From Promethearchaeota archaeon (GTDB lineage: Archaea; Asgardarchaeota; Lokiarchaeia; Sigyniarchaeales; SOKP01): a stretch of 32,097 nt of DNA. The stretch is taken from NCBI GenBank assembly GCA_020344955.1, contig CP070831.1:1551145-1583241 (forward strand), given 5' to 3'. The notes beneath the pieces were generated by a model. It did no database searches. It saw nothing but the letters and a program-made list of their open reading frames with translations, and was not told the DNA's origin. The stretch's first letter is position 1. Every line of letters starts with the position of its first letter. The translations under genes were made by a program, and so were the position numbers. Below, in pieces: positions 24,125-32,097 of the stretch.

Positions 24125-24865
24125 ATGTATAGTACTGATAAGGACAATTTAAGAAAATTCCAAGATTTTATAGGATATAAATTTAAAAAAATAGAACTCT
24201 TAATTCAAGCCTTAACTACTCCAAGTTTAGGTAAAGAAACGGGAAAACCGCATTATGAGTTTTTAGAAACACTAGGAGATGCTGTTATAAAAATTATTTT
24301 TATCTTAAAACTTTATCAACAAGGAATAACAAACCCGGGGAAAATTACAAAAGTTAAATCATCTTTAGAAAGTGATAAAGCCTTAAGAATTGTAGCAAAT
24401 AGAATTGAGTTAGAAAAATATATTTTAAAAAAGGAGAAACAAAAAATAAAAGGAACTCGAATTCTTGCAGATGTTTTTGAAGCAATATGTGGAGCTTTAT
24501 TTCTTGATTCTAACTATAGTTTAAGATTAGTAGAACAAAAATTAATTGATCCTTTTTATGAAAATTTAGAAAAACTGATTGAAAAATCAATTATTTCTAC
24601 TAAAAATGAATTATTAGAATATTTACAGGATATTTTTAAAACTTCCATTAATATTGAACTTGAATATAGAAGATCTGGACCTGATCATGACTCTATTTGG
24701 ATCGCTGAGAATCCAAAGATTTTTGATAAAAAGAATCAAAAGGAGTTTAAAAAAATACCAAGAAGCTTAAAATCATTCGAGTTCAAAAATAAAAAAGATG
24801 CAGAAAAAGATATCTATGCTAAAATCCTAAATTATTTAAAAAAGAATGAAAAGTACGAAAATTAG
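24125..24865 (+). CDS. rnc: Ribonuclease III
   Basis: This 246-residue protein has both parts of a class I RNase III. The catalytic domain (about 8-150) carries the signature as YEFLETLGDAVIK (E45, E48, D52) and the second acidic pair as ILADVFEAICGALFLD (D116, E119), matching the metal ligands of bacterial RNase III. A C-terminal dsRNA-binding domain (about 160-240) is recognisable by KNELLEYLQDIF, GPDHDSIW and AEKDIYAKILNYL, though the usual KKAA of the last helix is altered. The enzyme cuts double-stranded RNA, for example in rRNA processing. RNase III is uncommon in archaea, which usually rely on other endonucleases. A hairpin lies just downstream. ATG 24125 has no SD, so a leaderless message is likely. 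Confidence 0.9.
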   Translation: MYSTDKDNLRKFQDFIGYKFKKIELLIQALTTPSLGKETGKPHYEFLETLGDAVIKIIFILKLYQQGITNPGKITKVKSSLESDKALRIVANRIELEKYILKKEKQKIKGTRILADVFEAICGALFLDSNYSLRLVEQKLIDPFYENLEKLIEKSIISTKNELLEYLQDIFKTSINIELEYRRSGPDHDSIWIAENPKIFDKKNQKEFKKIPRSLKSFEFKNKKDAEKDIYAKILNYLKKNEKYEN

Positions 24866-24886
24866 GATGACTTTATCTTTTACTTT

Positions 24887-24918
24887 TATAATATTTAATA
24901 TTTCGATTAAATATTATA
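24887..24918 (+). repeat. 12-bp inverted repeat (hairpin) downstream of RNase III
   Basis: TATAATATTTAA (24887-24898) and TTAAATATTATA (24907-24918) are perfect complements separated by 8 nt. It starts 22 nt after the RNase III stop. There is no T-run directly after it, so it is not a standard intrinsic terminator. The stem is all A/T. Confidence 0.5.
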
Positions 24919-24979
24919 GGACATCATTTCTTCTAATAGGATAGAACCTCAATTTTTAAAAAAATATAAAAATTTTCAT

Positions 24980-24991
24980 ACTTGTACAAGT
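24980..24991. promoter_or_regulatory. 12-bp perfect palindrome upstream of the ABC operon
   Basis: ACTTGTACAAGT is fully self-complementary and stands out in an otherwise AT-only stretch. It lies about 40 nt upstream of a TATA-like TTATAAAG (25029-25036) and 112 nt before the ATPase start. It is a candidate binding site for a dimeric regulator of the ABC operon; the regulator is not identified. Confidence 0.45.
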
Positions 24992-25102
24992 TTGATAGTC
25001 TGAAAAAGTTTATTTTAGCATTATGATATTATAAAGATAAATTACCATTGAAAATAGTATATACTGTGTTGTATAGAAAAAAAAGAATAGAGCGAAAGTG
25101 AA

Positions 25103-26281
25103 ATGTCTAAATCACCAATAATAGAGAAAACCCCATTAATGGAAGAGTATGAAGAATCAACAGGGAAACTTGCAATTTGGAAAGGTGAGATCTCTAAAAA
25201 TTTTAAAAAGTGGAAAAAAAAGAAAAAAGCGGATGAAATTAAGCAAATGAAAGAAGATATTCTTTCACAATCTCGTATAGAAAAGAAGAGGATGAAGAAG
25301 GAGTTTAAAGAAGAAAAAATTGCTGGTAAGGATTATGATCATTTAATAGTAGTAGAAAATTTACATAAAACGTACCTCTTAGGGACAACAGCCGTTGCTG
25401 CACTTCGTGGTGTTGATTTAACTATAGATAACGGAGATTTTATTGATATAATGGGACCTTCAGGTTCTGGAAAAACAACTTTACTTAATTTAATTGGAGG
25501 TCTTGATACTCCTACAAGAGGAAAGATTTTCTTAGAAGGTCGTAATATCAGTATGTTGTCCGATAATGATTTAGCAGAGATTAGAAGAGAAAGAATTGGA
25601 TTTGTATTTCAATTTTACAACCTTCTCCCTCAAATGACTGCTATGGAAAATGTCATGGTTCCTTTACATTTTTCAGGAAAATTAAGTCGCCGTGGAAAAA
25701 GAAAAAAAGCTATGGATCTTTTAAGGTTAGTAGGTTTAGATGAACGAGCACATCATACTCCTTCGGAACTGAGTGGAGGTGAACAGCAAAGGGTTGCTAT
25801 CGCCAGAGCATTTGCGAATGATCCTGCTATTTGTGTCCTTGATGAACCTACTGGCGATTTAGATTCAAAAACAGGAGTTATGGTCCTAAACCTTCTTAGA
25901 GATTTAAATCAAAGAGGAGCAACTTTTGTTGCTGTGAGTCATGACGCAGCTGTTTCAGAATTTGCTACAAGAGTATTTCATATGAGAGACGGAAAACTTA
26001 CTCATGAAGGTAAAATCAGAGGTCTGAAAGAAACTGAGATTATGCAGCTAACTAGAAAAAAAGAGACAGAAATAAATAAGGAAAAGTGCAAAAGTAAGAT
26101 TTTCCAGTATTTATATACAAACCAAGGAAAAATGGAAGTTCCAATAAATGACATTAAAAATAGTATTCCCAATTCTATTGTAATGAATTTGCCAGAACAT
26201 TTCAATGATATTCTTCAAGAATTAATCGAAGAAAATAATCATTTTGGCAGAATTGAGGGAGACGTTTTAATATTAAATTAA
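25103..26281 (+). CDS. ABC transporter ATP-binding protein (MacB/LolD type) with N- and C-terminal extensions
   Basis: The 392-residue protein has a complete ABC core of the MacB/LolD/FtsE clade: Walker A GPSGSGKTT (118-126), Q-loop Q170, signature LSGGEQQ (213-219), Walker B CVLDEP (D237, E238), D-loop GDLD and H270 in VSHD. It has an unusual N-terminal extension of about 75 residues rich in Lys and Glu (probably a charged helix). After about 318 it has a C-terminal extension of about 75 residues that looks like a small helical, possibly winged-helix-like domain. It powers the FtsX-type permease encoded 49 nt downstream; MacB/Lol-type systems move or signal mechanically rather than transport through a channel. 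It is the first gene of an apparent three-gene operon. Confidence 0.92.
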   Translation: MSKSPIIEKTPLMEEYEESTGKLAIWKGEISKNFKKWKKKKKADEIKQMKEDILSQSRIEKKRMKKEFKEEKIAGKDYDHLIVVENLHKTYLLGTTAVAALRGVDLTIDNGDFIDIMGPSGSGKTTLLNLIGGLDTPTRGKIFLEGRNISMLSDNDLAEIRRERIGFVFQFYNLLPQMTAMENVMVPLHFSGKLSRRGKRKKAMDLLRLVGLDERAHHTPSELSGGEQQRVAIARAFANDPAICVLDEPTGDLDSKTGVMVLNLLRDLNQRGATFVAVSHDAAVSEFATRVFHMRDGKLTHEGKIRGLKETEIMQLTRKKETEINKEKCKSKIFQYLYTNQGKMEVPINDIKNSIPNSIVMNLPEHFNDILQELIEENNHFGRIEGDVLILN

Positions 26282-26330
26282 AAGTGTTTAATTAGGTGTT
26301 AAATCAGAACATTAAAATATCTTAACTCAA

Positions 26331-29294
26331 ATGACACGCATAAAACTAATCTTTAAATACGCATTTCAAGATTTAAGAAAGCAAAGGATTAGAACTATTT
26401 TAGCAATTATTGGCCTATTGATTTCTATAGGACTCCTTACTGTCGTTTTATTCTTATCAGATTCTATCGCGATTGGCTATGCTGATTATCTAACTATAGA
26501 TTCTGGTAATCAAGATGCTGTGATCTCCGTTAGACACTATAATGGAGAACCTGTTAATAGATCATCCTATTTCACATACAATAATCTTATAGATATAATT
26601 CAAAATACCTCTAACGTAATAGATAATTACATACCCCGAATGGAAATTGGTGGTTATGTAAGGAACTTACTAACTGATGAGAATGAATGGACTACAATCT
26701 CAGCAATTAATTTTTCTTTTGAAAATAGTATAAACTTTGGAAATTTCAGAGATCCAGATACTAGTCAATTACTTGATCTATATGAACTGCCTTTAAACCA
26801 TTGTGCTATTTATTATGAATTTAGTGATAACACTCAATATTTTGAAAATGATACAATTGAAATCGATATGAGATTGACTCATGGAGATACAACATTAGTT
26901 AGAAAAAGAAATTTGACGATATATAGGATTTTTGACTACAATTTAAAATGGCCTGCAGATTATCGTAATAAAAATTTAATTATTGTTGATATAAATACAG
27001 TTTATCAATATTTTGGTATAGAGGAATTTAAAGGTAAATGTAGTGAATTAATCCTAACTTTTAAAGAAAGTAGCAAGCTCTATGATATTAGAAATTTTGA
27101 GAGTTCTAAAATTACAATAAAAAATATTGTCAACGATATCCAAATCGCAATAGGGATTAATGAATATAATATAGATCTACCTAAACTACGTGTTCTAGCA
27201 TTTGCTGAATTTTTAAGTGTTTTTATTGTCATTGTTTTCGTCTTTGTGTCGATTGTAGCTATGATGATTTCTGGTGTTCTTATAAATGGAATCTTAAAAA
27301 CTTCAGTAGAAGAACGGATAAGGGAATTTGGAATATTTAGAACTTTAGGTGCTAATAAAAGATTTAATTTAGCTATAGTTTTGATGCAAGGTTTTCTATT
27401 ATGTAATTTTGGAGCGATATCAGGTATTGTTATGGCATTTATTCTTTCTCGATATGTAATAATCCCTTTTGCTAATGTTGTTGTCTCTCAAAGTTTATTA
27501 GGATTTGGCACAATTCCATTTTCTTTCTCGTGGTGGTCAATAATAATATCTTATATTATGGGAATTAGTGTGGGATTAATAGTTAGTATCTCTCCTGCAT
27601 ATAAGGTGATGCGTCTTCAATTGATTGAATCCATTCATCCATATCGCCACGAAGATACATTATATCACCTTCAGAAAAAAGCTACAATTAATTATAAATT
27701 AATACTAGTTGGTGCTATACTGGCATTTAACGGTGGTTTTGTGTTTTATGTAATACCCAGAATTATGGTTGCGGCGGATATGGCTCTGTTTGCTGGAACT
27801 TTGATTGCAATTTTACTAATATTTAATATTGGATTAACTCTTGCTGGATTAGGTTTAATTCCTTTGATATTAAGGCTGGTAATTGAAGCATTTAGACCAA
27901 TTGCTAGGAAATTACATAATGTGATAAAAATTTTTGTTTTTCGATATCAACGCAGAAATTCTAGTACGGTTATTATATTCGCATTATCCTTCTCATTTGT
28001 AATCTTCACATCTTCCCTTATTAATACATTATCTTCTCAAACTTCTGCTATGGCTAAATTAAATATTGGCTCGGATTTAGTTATTGAAACTGCAGGATGG
28101 GAAGAACCTCAAGATTTTGATCCTTTTGGCGGGGGAGGTCCTTTCATGCCTACTGTAGTTAGCAGTGATAATTTACAAACTTCTGATCCTTCAATAAATC
28201 CTAATAAGATATTTACTGTTGAGTTCGAAGAAGATTTATTAGCAATTGATGGTATTGAGAAGGTTTCATCAGTTTTAGCAAAACCCTATCAATTAACTCA
28301 AATTTATGCTGAAGAAAATAAAGAATTTATGGCAGAAATCGGCGATTATGCTGGATTATCCACGCAGGAAATAACATTAATTGGAATTGATGAAGAATAT
28401 CCTTTTACAGTTAAAAGTGAATTGATAGAAATGACTTCGGGAAATATAGATTATTCCTTCAGTAATCTTTTCTATAACAATCAAACTTATACTTGCATTA
28501 TTTCGGAAGCTATTTCAATAAGTATGGCATTGTATATTGGAGATAGAGTCAGGATTGTGGTTCATAGAGGAGATGAGTTAGAAGTTTATCCATTTCTGAT
28601 TGTTGGATCTGCCAAAAGCATGCCGGGTTTTAGTAGGGAATTCGGGGCTTCTCAAATGCAGGCATCAAGAGGAGGGGTATTGATCTCTCAAGAAACATAT
28701 ATTGAAATTATGGATATTCCTCCAATACCTTATTTAGATAAGGTTTTTATTAAACTTAGAGAAGATAAATTAACTCAAACTCAATATATTGAAGAAACTA
28801 TTAATGAATTATATCAAATTGATTATAATTATTATATAAACAATTTAGTAAGAAGAATAGAACAGCAACAATCTGCTTTTTTTGTATTGGATATATTATT
28901 TACACTAATAGCCCTTACTACTGTTTTTATATGTATTTTTGGATTATTATCTTCATCATATTCAACAATTATTGAAAGAAAAAAGGAGATAGGTATAGTT
29001 AGAACATTAGGTTTAAAAGGTAGAGAAATTAATCGAATGTTTATCCTTGAATCCCTTATAATTATGATTAGTAGTGGAACAATTGGTATAGTAGTTGGAT
29101 GGTTAACTAGCTGGTTGGTGACCAGTCAATTGATGGGCACACTTGTGGGGATGCCTAGCGTGTTATACATACCCATAGCAAATATAATTCTTATTTATAC
29201 ATTATCTATTATAATGATTTTTCTTGGAATGAAGATTTTATTGAGAAAGGTAAGAAAACAAAAAATAGTTGAAATATATAGAGAAACACTTTAA
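26331..29294 (+). CDS. FtsX/MacB-type ABC permease, two-unit
   Basis: This 987-residue permease begins with the typical amphipathic helix and first membrane segment (DLRKQRIRTILAIIGLLISIGLL, about 14-40). A large extracytoplasmic domain follows (about 45-285), then three membrane segments (about 290-425). A further set of hydrophobic segments (about 455-570), a second extracytoplasmic domain (about 575-855) and three final membrane segments (about 865-975) complete it. The two FtsX domains each show the family's ERxREFGIFRTLGA / ERKKEIGIVRTLGL element after a membrane helix. Such permeases couple ATPase strokes to periplasmic or cell-surface changes such as lipoprotein release, efflux or hydrolase activation. 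An extracytoplasmic partner is encoded 15 nt downstream. The stop codon is followed by the SD of that gene. Confidence 0.9.
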   Translation: MTRIKLIFKYAFQDLRKQRIRTILAIIGLLISIGLLTVVLFLSDSIAIGYADYLTIDSGNQDAVISVRHYNGEPVNRSSYFTYNNLIDIIQNTSNVIDNYIPRMEIGGYVRNLLTDENEWTTISAINFSFENSINFGNFRDPDTSQLLDLYELPLNHCAIYYEFSDNTQYFENDTIEIDMRLTHGDTTLVRKRNLTIYRIFDYNLKWPADYRNKNLIIVDINTVYQYFGIEEFKGKCSELILTFKESSKLYDIRNFESSKITIKNIVNDIQIAIGINEYNIDLPKLRVLAFAEFLSVFIVIVFVFVSIVAMMISGVLINGILKTSVEERIREFGIFRTLGANKRFNLAIVLMQGFLLCNFGAISGIVMAFILSRYVIIPFANVVVSQSLLGFGTIPFSFSWWSIIISYIMGISVGLIVSISPAYKVMRLQLIESIHPYRHEDTLYHLQKKATINYKLILVGAILAFNGGFVFYVIPRIMVAADMALFAGTLIAILLIFNIGLTLAGLGLIPLILRLVIEAFRPIARKLHNVIKIFVFRYQRRNSSTVIIFALSFSFVIFTSSLINTLSSQTSAMAKLNIGSDLVIETAGWEEPQDFDPFGGGGPFMPTVVSSDNLQTSDPSINPNKIFTVEFEEDLLAIDGIEKVSSVLAKPYQLTQIYAEENKEFMAEIGDYAGLSTQEITLIGIDEEYPFTVKSELIEMTSGNIDYSFSNLFYNNQTYTCIISEAISISMALYIGDRVRIVVHRGDELEVYPFLIVGSAKSMPGFSREFGASQMQASRGGVLISQETYIEIMDIPPIPYLDKVFIKLREDKLTQTQYIEETINELYQIDYNYYINNLVRRIEQQQSAFFVLDILFTLIALTTVFICIFGLLSSSYSTIIERKKEIGIVRTLGLKGREINRMFILESLIIMISSGTIGIVVGWLTSWLVTSQLMGTLVGMPSVLYIPIANIILIYTLSIIMIFLGMKILLRKVRKQKIVEIYRETL

Positions 29295-29311
29295 GGAGGT
29301 AGAAAAAGATT
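29295..29311 (+). promoter_or_regulatory. SD plus ATT start region of the giant secreted-protein gene
   Basis: GGAGGT (29295-29300) directly follows the permease stop. Nine nucleotides after GGAGG comes ATT (29309-29311), in frame with a very long open frame. The next codons encode KNKK, the basic n-region of a signal peptide. The nearest in-frame canonical start, TTG at 29324, is 24 nt past the SD and would lose the basic residues. No ATG is available here. Confidence 0.5.
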
Positions 29312-32097
29312 AAAAATAAAAAGTTGATATTAGTTTTTATTCTGATTTTTATAATCTTTCTATCGTCCTTAAACTCAATTTTTGAAAGATATATTAACAT
29401 ATTAAATATTGAGAATGACAATTTAAGAGAGTATGAGAGTGATTCTCCATTAGAGTCAGATGTTGCAGGATCAGATCTTTACGCTGAAAAGATCAATGCA
29501 TATGTAGCGGGTAATAAATCTATAATTAAACAATCTCTTTTTACAAATGACACAAATATTCTTTCTCAATTTGATTCAAATGATCCAGCTTTTTCTAGAT
29601 GTAATATAATTTTTAGTGTCTCAAATGGAATTAATCCTAGTATTTTTCCAAGAATAATGACTGAGAATGAAATGATTTCTCAGTATAATATAGGTTTTAA
29701 CAATTTTGTTGGATTTCTTTATTATGATCATGATGTATCAACTGAGGACGCTGAATTAAGGGCAGATAGAGCGCTTGAAATAATTAAAAGGAAATTTAAG
29801 ATTGATCTTATTATGGTAAATAGTACAGAACCTAATTTTTTCCCTTTTATTGGTTCGTGCCCAGAATGGAAGTGTTATTTTAATGAACTAACAGCTAATT
29901 TTCCAATGGATGGATATTGGAAAGCATTGGACATTAATAGATTAACCAGTCAGAGTTATTCTCAAAATAATCATCTCTCTTCATCATTTATTCTACTTAA
30001 TTCATTAGATTTTTTTGAAGGAGATTTCAATATAACAACTGATCAAGTAAATTTCAATTTGGATTTTCTTGATCTGACGTTTCTAGAAAGTTTAGGATTA
30101 GAAAGTCTTTTGGATCAATTTGATGCTATACTAGAGAATTATGGTGATTTATTTAATGCTACAATTTCAGAAGATGAATTAGAACAATTTATTGAAATAT
30201 TTAGTGCTTTTACATTAAGGAATAATTCACATTATACAAGTATATCAATTCAGTACGAAGGCTTGCCCGAAGGGATTGTTAAAATTGGCAAAAATCAATA
30301 TGAGTTCGATCTATGGGATGCTATAGGTTATTATGGAGATCCTTTGGCACCAAGTGAGAAGATTTTTATTGCATTAACTGGTGCTATCTTGAGTAATATC
30401 GAAATAAATATTTTATGTACAGATATTATCGATACTACTCCAATGAATTTTAAATTTGATGATTACCTTCTAGAACAACTAGCTTTACTCTTTTATTATG
30501 CCGGGGTAGATTTTGACGTTGAGACTCTTAAAGAGTATTCATTTGATTTATTTTGGGTAAGTGAAGAGGGAATAAAACATTCGTATATTAAACCAGTAAA
30601 CAAGCAAGACCCATCTGATGTTATTAATCTATTGCTGCAATTTGGGTTTCAAGGGTTCTCCTTTATCCCAACAGGGATTATAAATCCTATTCAAGATCTT
30701 ACTATTACATATAATATTTCTAATTCTGAACCTAATTTAATACTTAAAAAAGAATTAATTGGAGAAAATGCATCATACGGAGCATTTCGCAACTTTTCTT
30801 ACTATATATCTGCAGAAAATGTAGGAAATACAACAGCTTGGGGAGTACCTACTCAATTACCCTTAGAACTAGATGATTTCTTAACTGCAATAAGCAGTGA
30901 AGAAAATTTAGAAGATTTTAAAAATGTTATGTGGGAGTCAATACAAAGATATTATCCAAATCAATATAATTCAATAGAAGATTTTTATAATTTTGATGAG
31001 GATACTCGAATATTTTATTTTGATACTTATGGTGCAGGGATATATGATACTTTTTATCCCAATTTCCTTAATTTTACTAATTTATGGCCTTATAATGAGA
31101 ATTCAGATATAATAATTGATGATGTATATAATGATTATAGTGAATATTTTAACCCTTTTATCCCTATCTCTATTGTCAAAGAATTATTCATGAATGAAGA
31201 TAGTATTCGGAATGATGAAAATTGGAGATTAAATCCGGGAGAGATTATATCTTATCAAGTTGACAATGTTTCTCTTTCAAATATCGATACATTTTCTCCA
31301 TTTTATAGAAATAACATTTCTATTGAAATATCTCCAGAAACTCCTGAAGTAGTATCTGGTATTAGCCTTGATGGAACAACGCCAGAAATGGCTTTATTGA
31401 ATGATAATAAAAGTTGGATTATTGGGTCTGTTGAAAAATTTTTAGAACAAAAGATTGAGATTAATTTTATTTTTAAAAATGATACCCGGATTGATTTTGT
31501 TAATAATACATTAGAAATGGTCTCCATCATAATAAATTTCAGCGCTCCAGATAGTTTAGATTCTTTAGATTTTAGAATTTTTAACTTTGAAACTGAAGAG
31601 TTCCAAGATATGAATCCATATTTAGATTCAGTTATAAATAACACTTGGACATTCTCGTTTATAAATAGAAATAATACTCTAGATTGGTTATTTTACCCTT
31701 TAGATCCTGAAAATTATACCGTTCTTTTTAAAATCTTATCAATTAATTCAGCAGAATTTAATATCTCAATAAATGATTTAGATATTGAATATTCGACAAG
31801 AGATATTAATTATAATGACGATTCTGGGTCTAGGGTCGCATATAGTTCGCTTACTAGTTATGTTCAATATGAAAGACGTTCTAATTCTATTCCCCTCAGT
31901 ACTTATGATGGAGCATCAATAGTTGCTACATCATACTTAACTAACTATAGTTCGACTCCAGGAGATTTAAATGCCTACATTATTACTTTTAAGAATATTG
32001 GTTCCGACATTGCTAAAAATATAAGCATTTCTTTATTGATTCCAGGTATGATAGATAAAATTAATAATTTTACACTTCAAAATAGCAATTTAACATA
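29309..32097 (+). CDS. Giant secreted or surface protein (3' partial), partner of the FtsX-type ABC system
   Basis: The frame is open from 29309 to the window end with no stop: 929 residues so far, so the gene is 3' truncated here. The N-terminus is KNKK followed by about 17 hydrophobic residues (ILVFILIFIIFLSSL), a signal peptide or signal anchor. The rest is rich in Asn, Asp, Ser, Thr and Tyr with many N-x-S/T sequons, as in archaeal surface proteins. Two stretches have an ENVGNTTAWG / KNIGSDIAKN pattern (N504 and N896 regions) resembling CARDB/DUF11-type beta-sandwich repeats. Only two cysteines lie close together (SCPEWKC). It probably sits outside the membrane as substrate, tether or effector of the ABC permease. 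No enzyme motif is recognised. Start at ATT is inferred from the SD and signal peptide; TTG 29324 is the alternative. Confidence 0.8.
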   Translation, partial: MKNKKLILVFILIFIIFLSSLNSIFERYINILNIENDNLREYESDSPLESDVAGSDLYAEKINAYVAGNKSIIKQSLFTNDTNILSQFDSNDPAFSRCNIIFSVSNGINPSIFPRIMTENEMISQYNIGFNNFVGFLYYDHDVSTEDAELRADRALEIIKRKFKIDLIMVNSTEPNFFPFIGSCPEWKCYFNELTANFPMDGYWKALDINRLTSQSYSQNNHLSSSFILLNSLDFFEGDFNITTDQVNFNLDFLDLTFLESLGLESLLDQFDAILENYGDLFNATISEDELEQFIEIFSAFTLRNNSHYTSISIQYEGLPEGIVKIGKNQYEFDLWDAIGYYGDPLAPSEKIFIALTGAILSNIEINILCTDIIDTTPMNFKFDDYLLEQLALLFYYAGVDFDVETLKEYSFDLFWVSEEGIKHSYIKPVNKQDPSDVINLLLQFGFQGFSFIPTGIINPIQDLTITYNISNSEPNLILKKELIGENASYGAFRNFSYYISAENVGNTTAWGVPTQLPLELDDFLTAISSEENLEDFKNVMWESIQRYYPNQYNSIEDFYNFDEDTRIFYFDTYGAGIYDTFYPNFLNFTNLWPYNENSDIIIDDVYNDYSEYFNPFIPISIVKELFMNEDSIRNDENWRLNPGEIISYQVDNVSLSNIDTFSPFYRNNISIEISPETPEVVSGISLDGTTPEMALLNDNKSWIIGSVEKFLEQKIEINFIFKNDTRIDFVNNTLEMVSIIINFSAPDSLDSLDFRIFNFETEEFQDMNPYLDSVINNTWTFSFINRNNTLDWLFYPLDPENYTVLFKILSINSAEFNISINDLDIEYSTRDINYNDDSGSRVAYSSLTSYVQYERRSNSIPLSTYDGASIVATSYLTNYSSTPGDLNAYIITFKNIGSDIAKNISISLLIPGMIDKINNFTLQNSNLT

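Noticed and set aside
31303..31644. 113-residue minus-strand ORF
   Set aside because: Lies wholly inside the open frame of the giant secreted protein, which has the coherent signal peptide, SD and sequons.
1..32097. tRNA, rRNA, CRISPR arrays, insertion sequences, att sites
   Set aside because: No cloverleaf-like GC-rich segment, regularly spaced direct repeats, transposase or integrase was seen.

Overview
This is an AT-rich archaeal window with about 24 real protein genes, three of them cut by a window edge or by an internal stop. The archaeal assignment rests on an AbrB/PhoU fusion protein, a transcription factor S/RPB9-type zinc ribbon, a UbiA-family membrane enzyme, an AmmeMemoRadiSam radical SAM enzyme, an ADP-forming acyl-CoA synthetase alpha subunit, BRE/TATA-like promoters and many genes without a Shine-Dalgarno (SD) site. 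An RNase III, an SCP2-like protein, TPR-nitrilase giants and a FtsX-type ABC system beside a large surface protein are compatible with an Asgard (Lokiarchaeia-like) genome. That lineage call is an inference and only moderately secure.

Layout. Positions 1-4390 hold two tandem paralogues of a TPR/alpha-solenoid protein fused to a C-terminal carbon-nitrogen hydrolase. Only the tail of the first is in the window; the second is interrupted by one in-frame TAA. Positions 4398-5844 carry a divergent pair: an AbrB-PhoU regulator and two small SD-led ORFs ending at a hairpin terminator. Positions 6005-9875 carry a UbiA-like enzyme, a histidine phosphatase, a YdjM-like membrane protein with a zinc ribbon, and an AmrS-type radical SAM enzyme. 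Positions 9992-16138 form a three-gene cassette: a MoxR-type AAA+ ATPase, a very large VWA protein and a SWIM-like zinc-finger protein, closed by a hairpin with a T-run. This is the best candidate for a poorly described system.

Positions 16196-22431 hold two tandem alpha/beta hydrolases, an MFS transporter, a membrane-anchored hexapeptide-repeat protein, and a GDPD / ADP-forming acyl-CoA synthetase alpha pair. Positions 22816-24865 hold a half-size TFS/RPB9-like protein, an SCP2-like protein, a coiled-coil protein and RNase III. Positions 25103-32097 are an apparent operon of an ABC ATPase, a two-unit FtsX/MacB permease and a giant secreted protein that runs off the window.

How the genes work together. 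The AAA+/VWA/SWIM trio probably forms one NTP-dependent remodelling machine, since MoxR ATPases habitually act with VWA co-factors. The ABC trio looks like an extracytoplasmic transport or mechanotransmission complex with its surface partner. Two genes, the VWA protein and the giant secreted protein, are best explained by an ATT start behind a good SD, because the protein sense extends upstream of any ATG/GTG/TTG. No tRNA, rRNA, CRISPR array, insertion sequence or att site was recognised.
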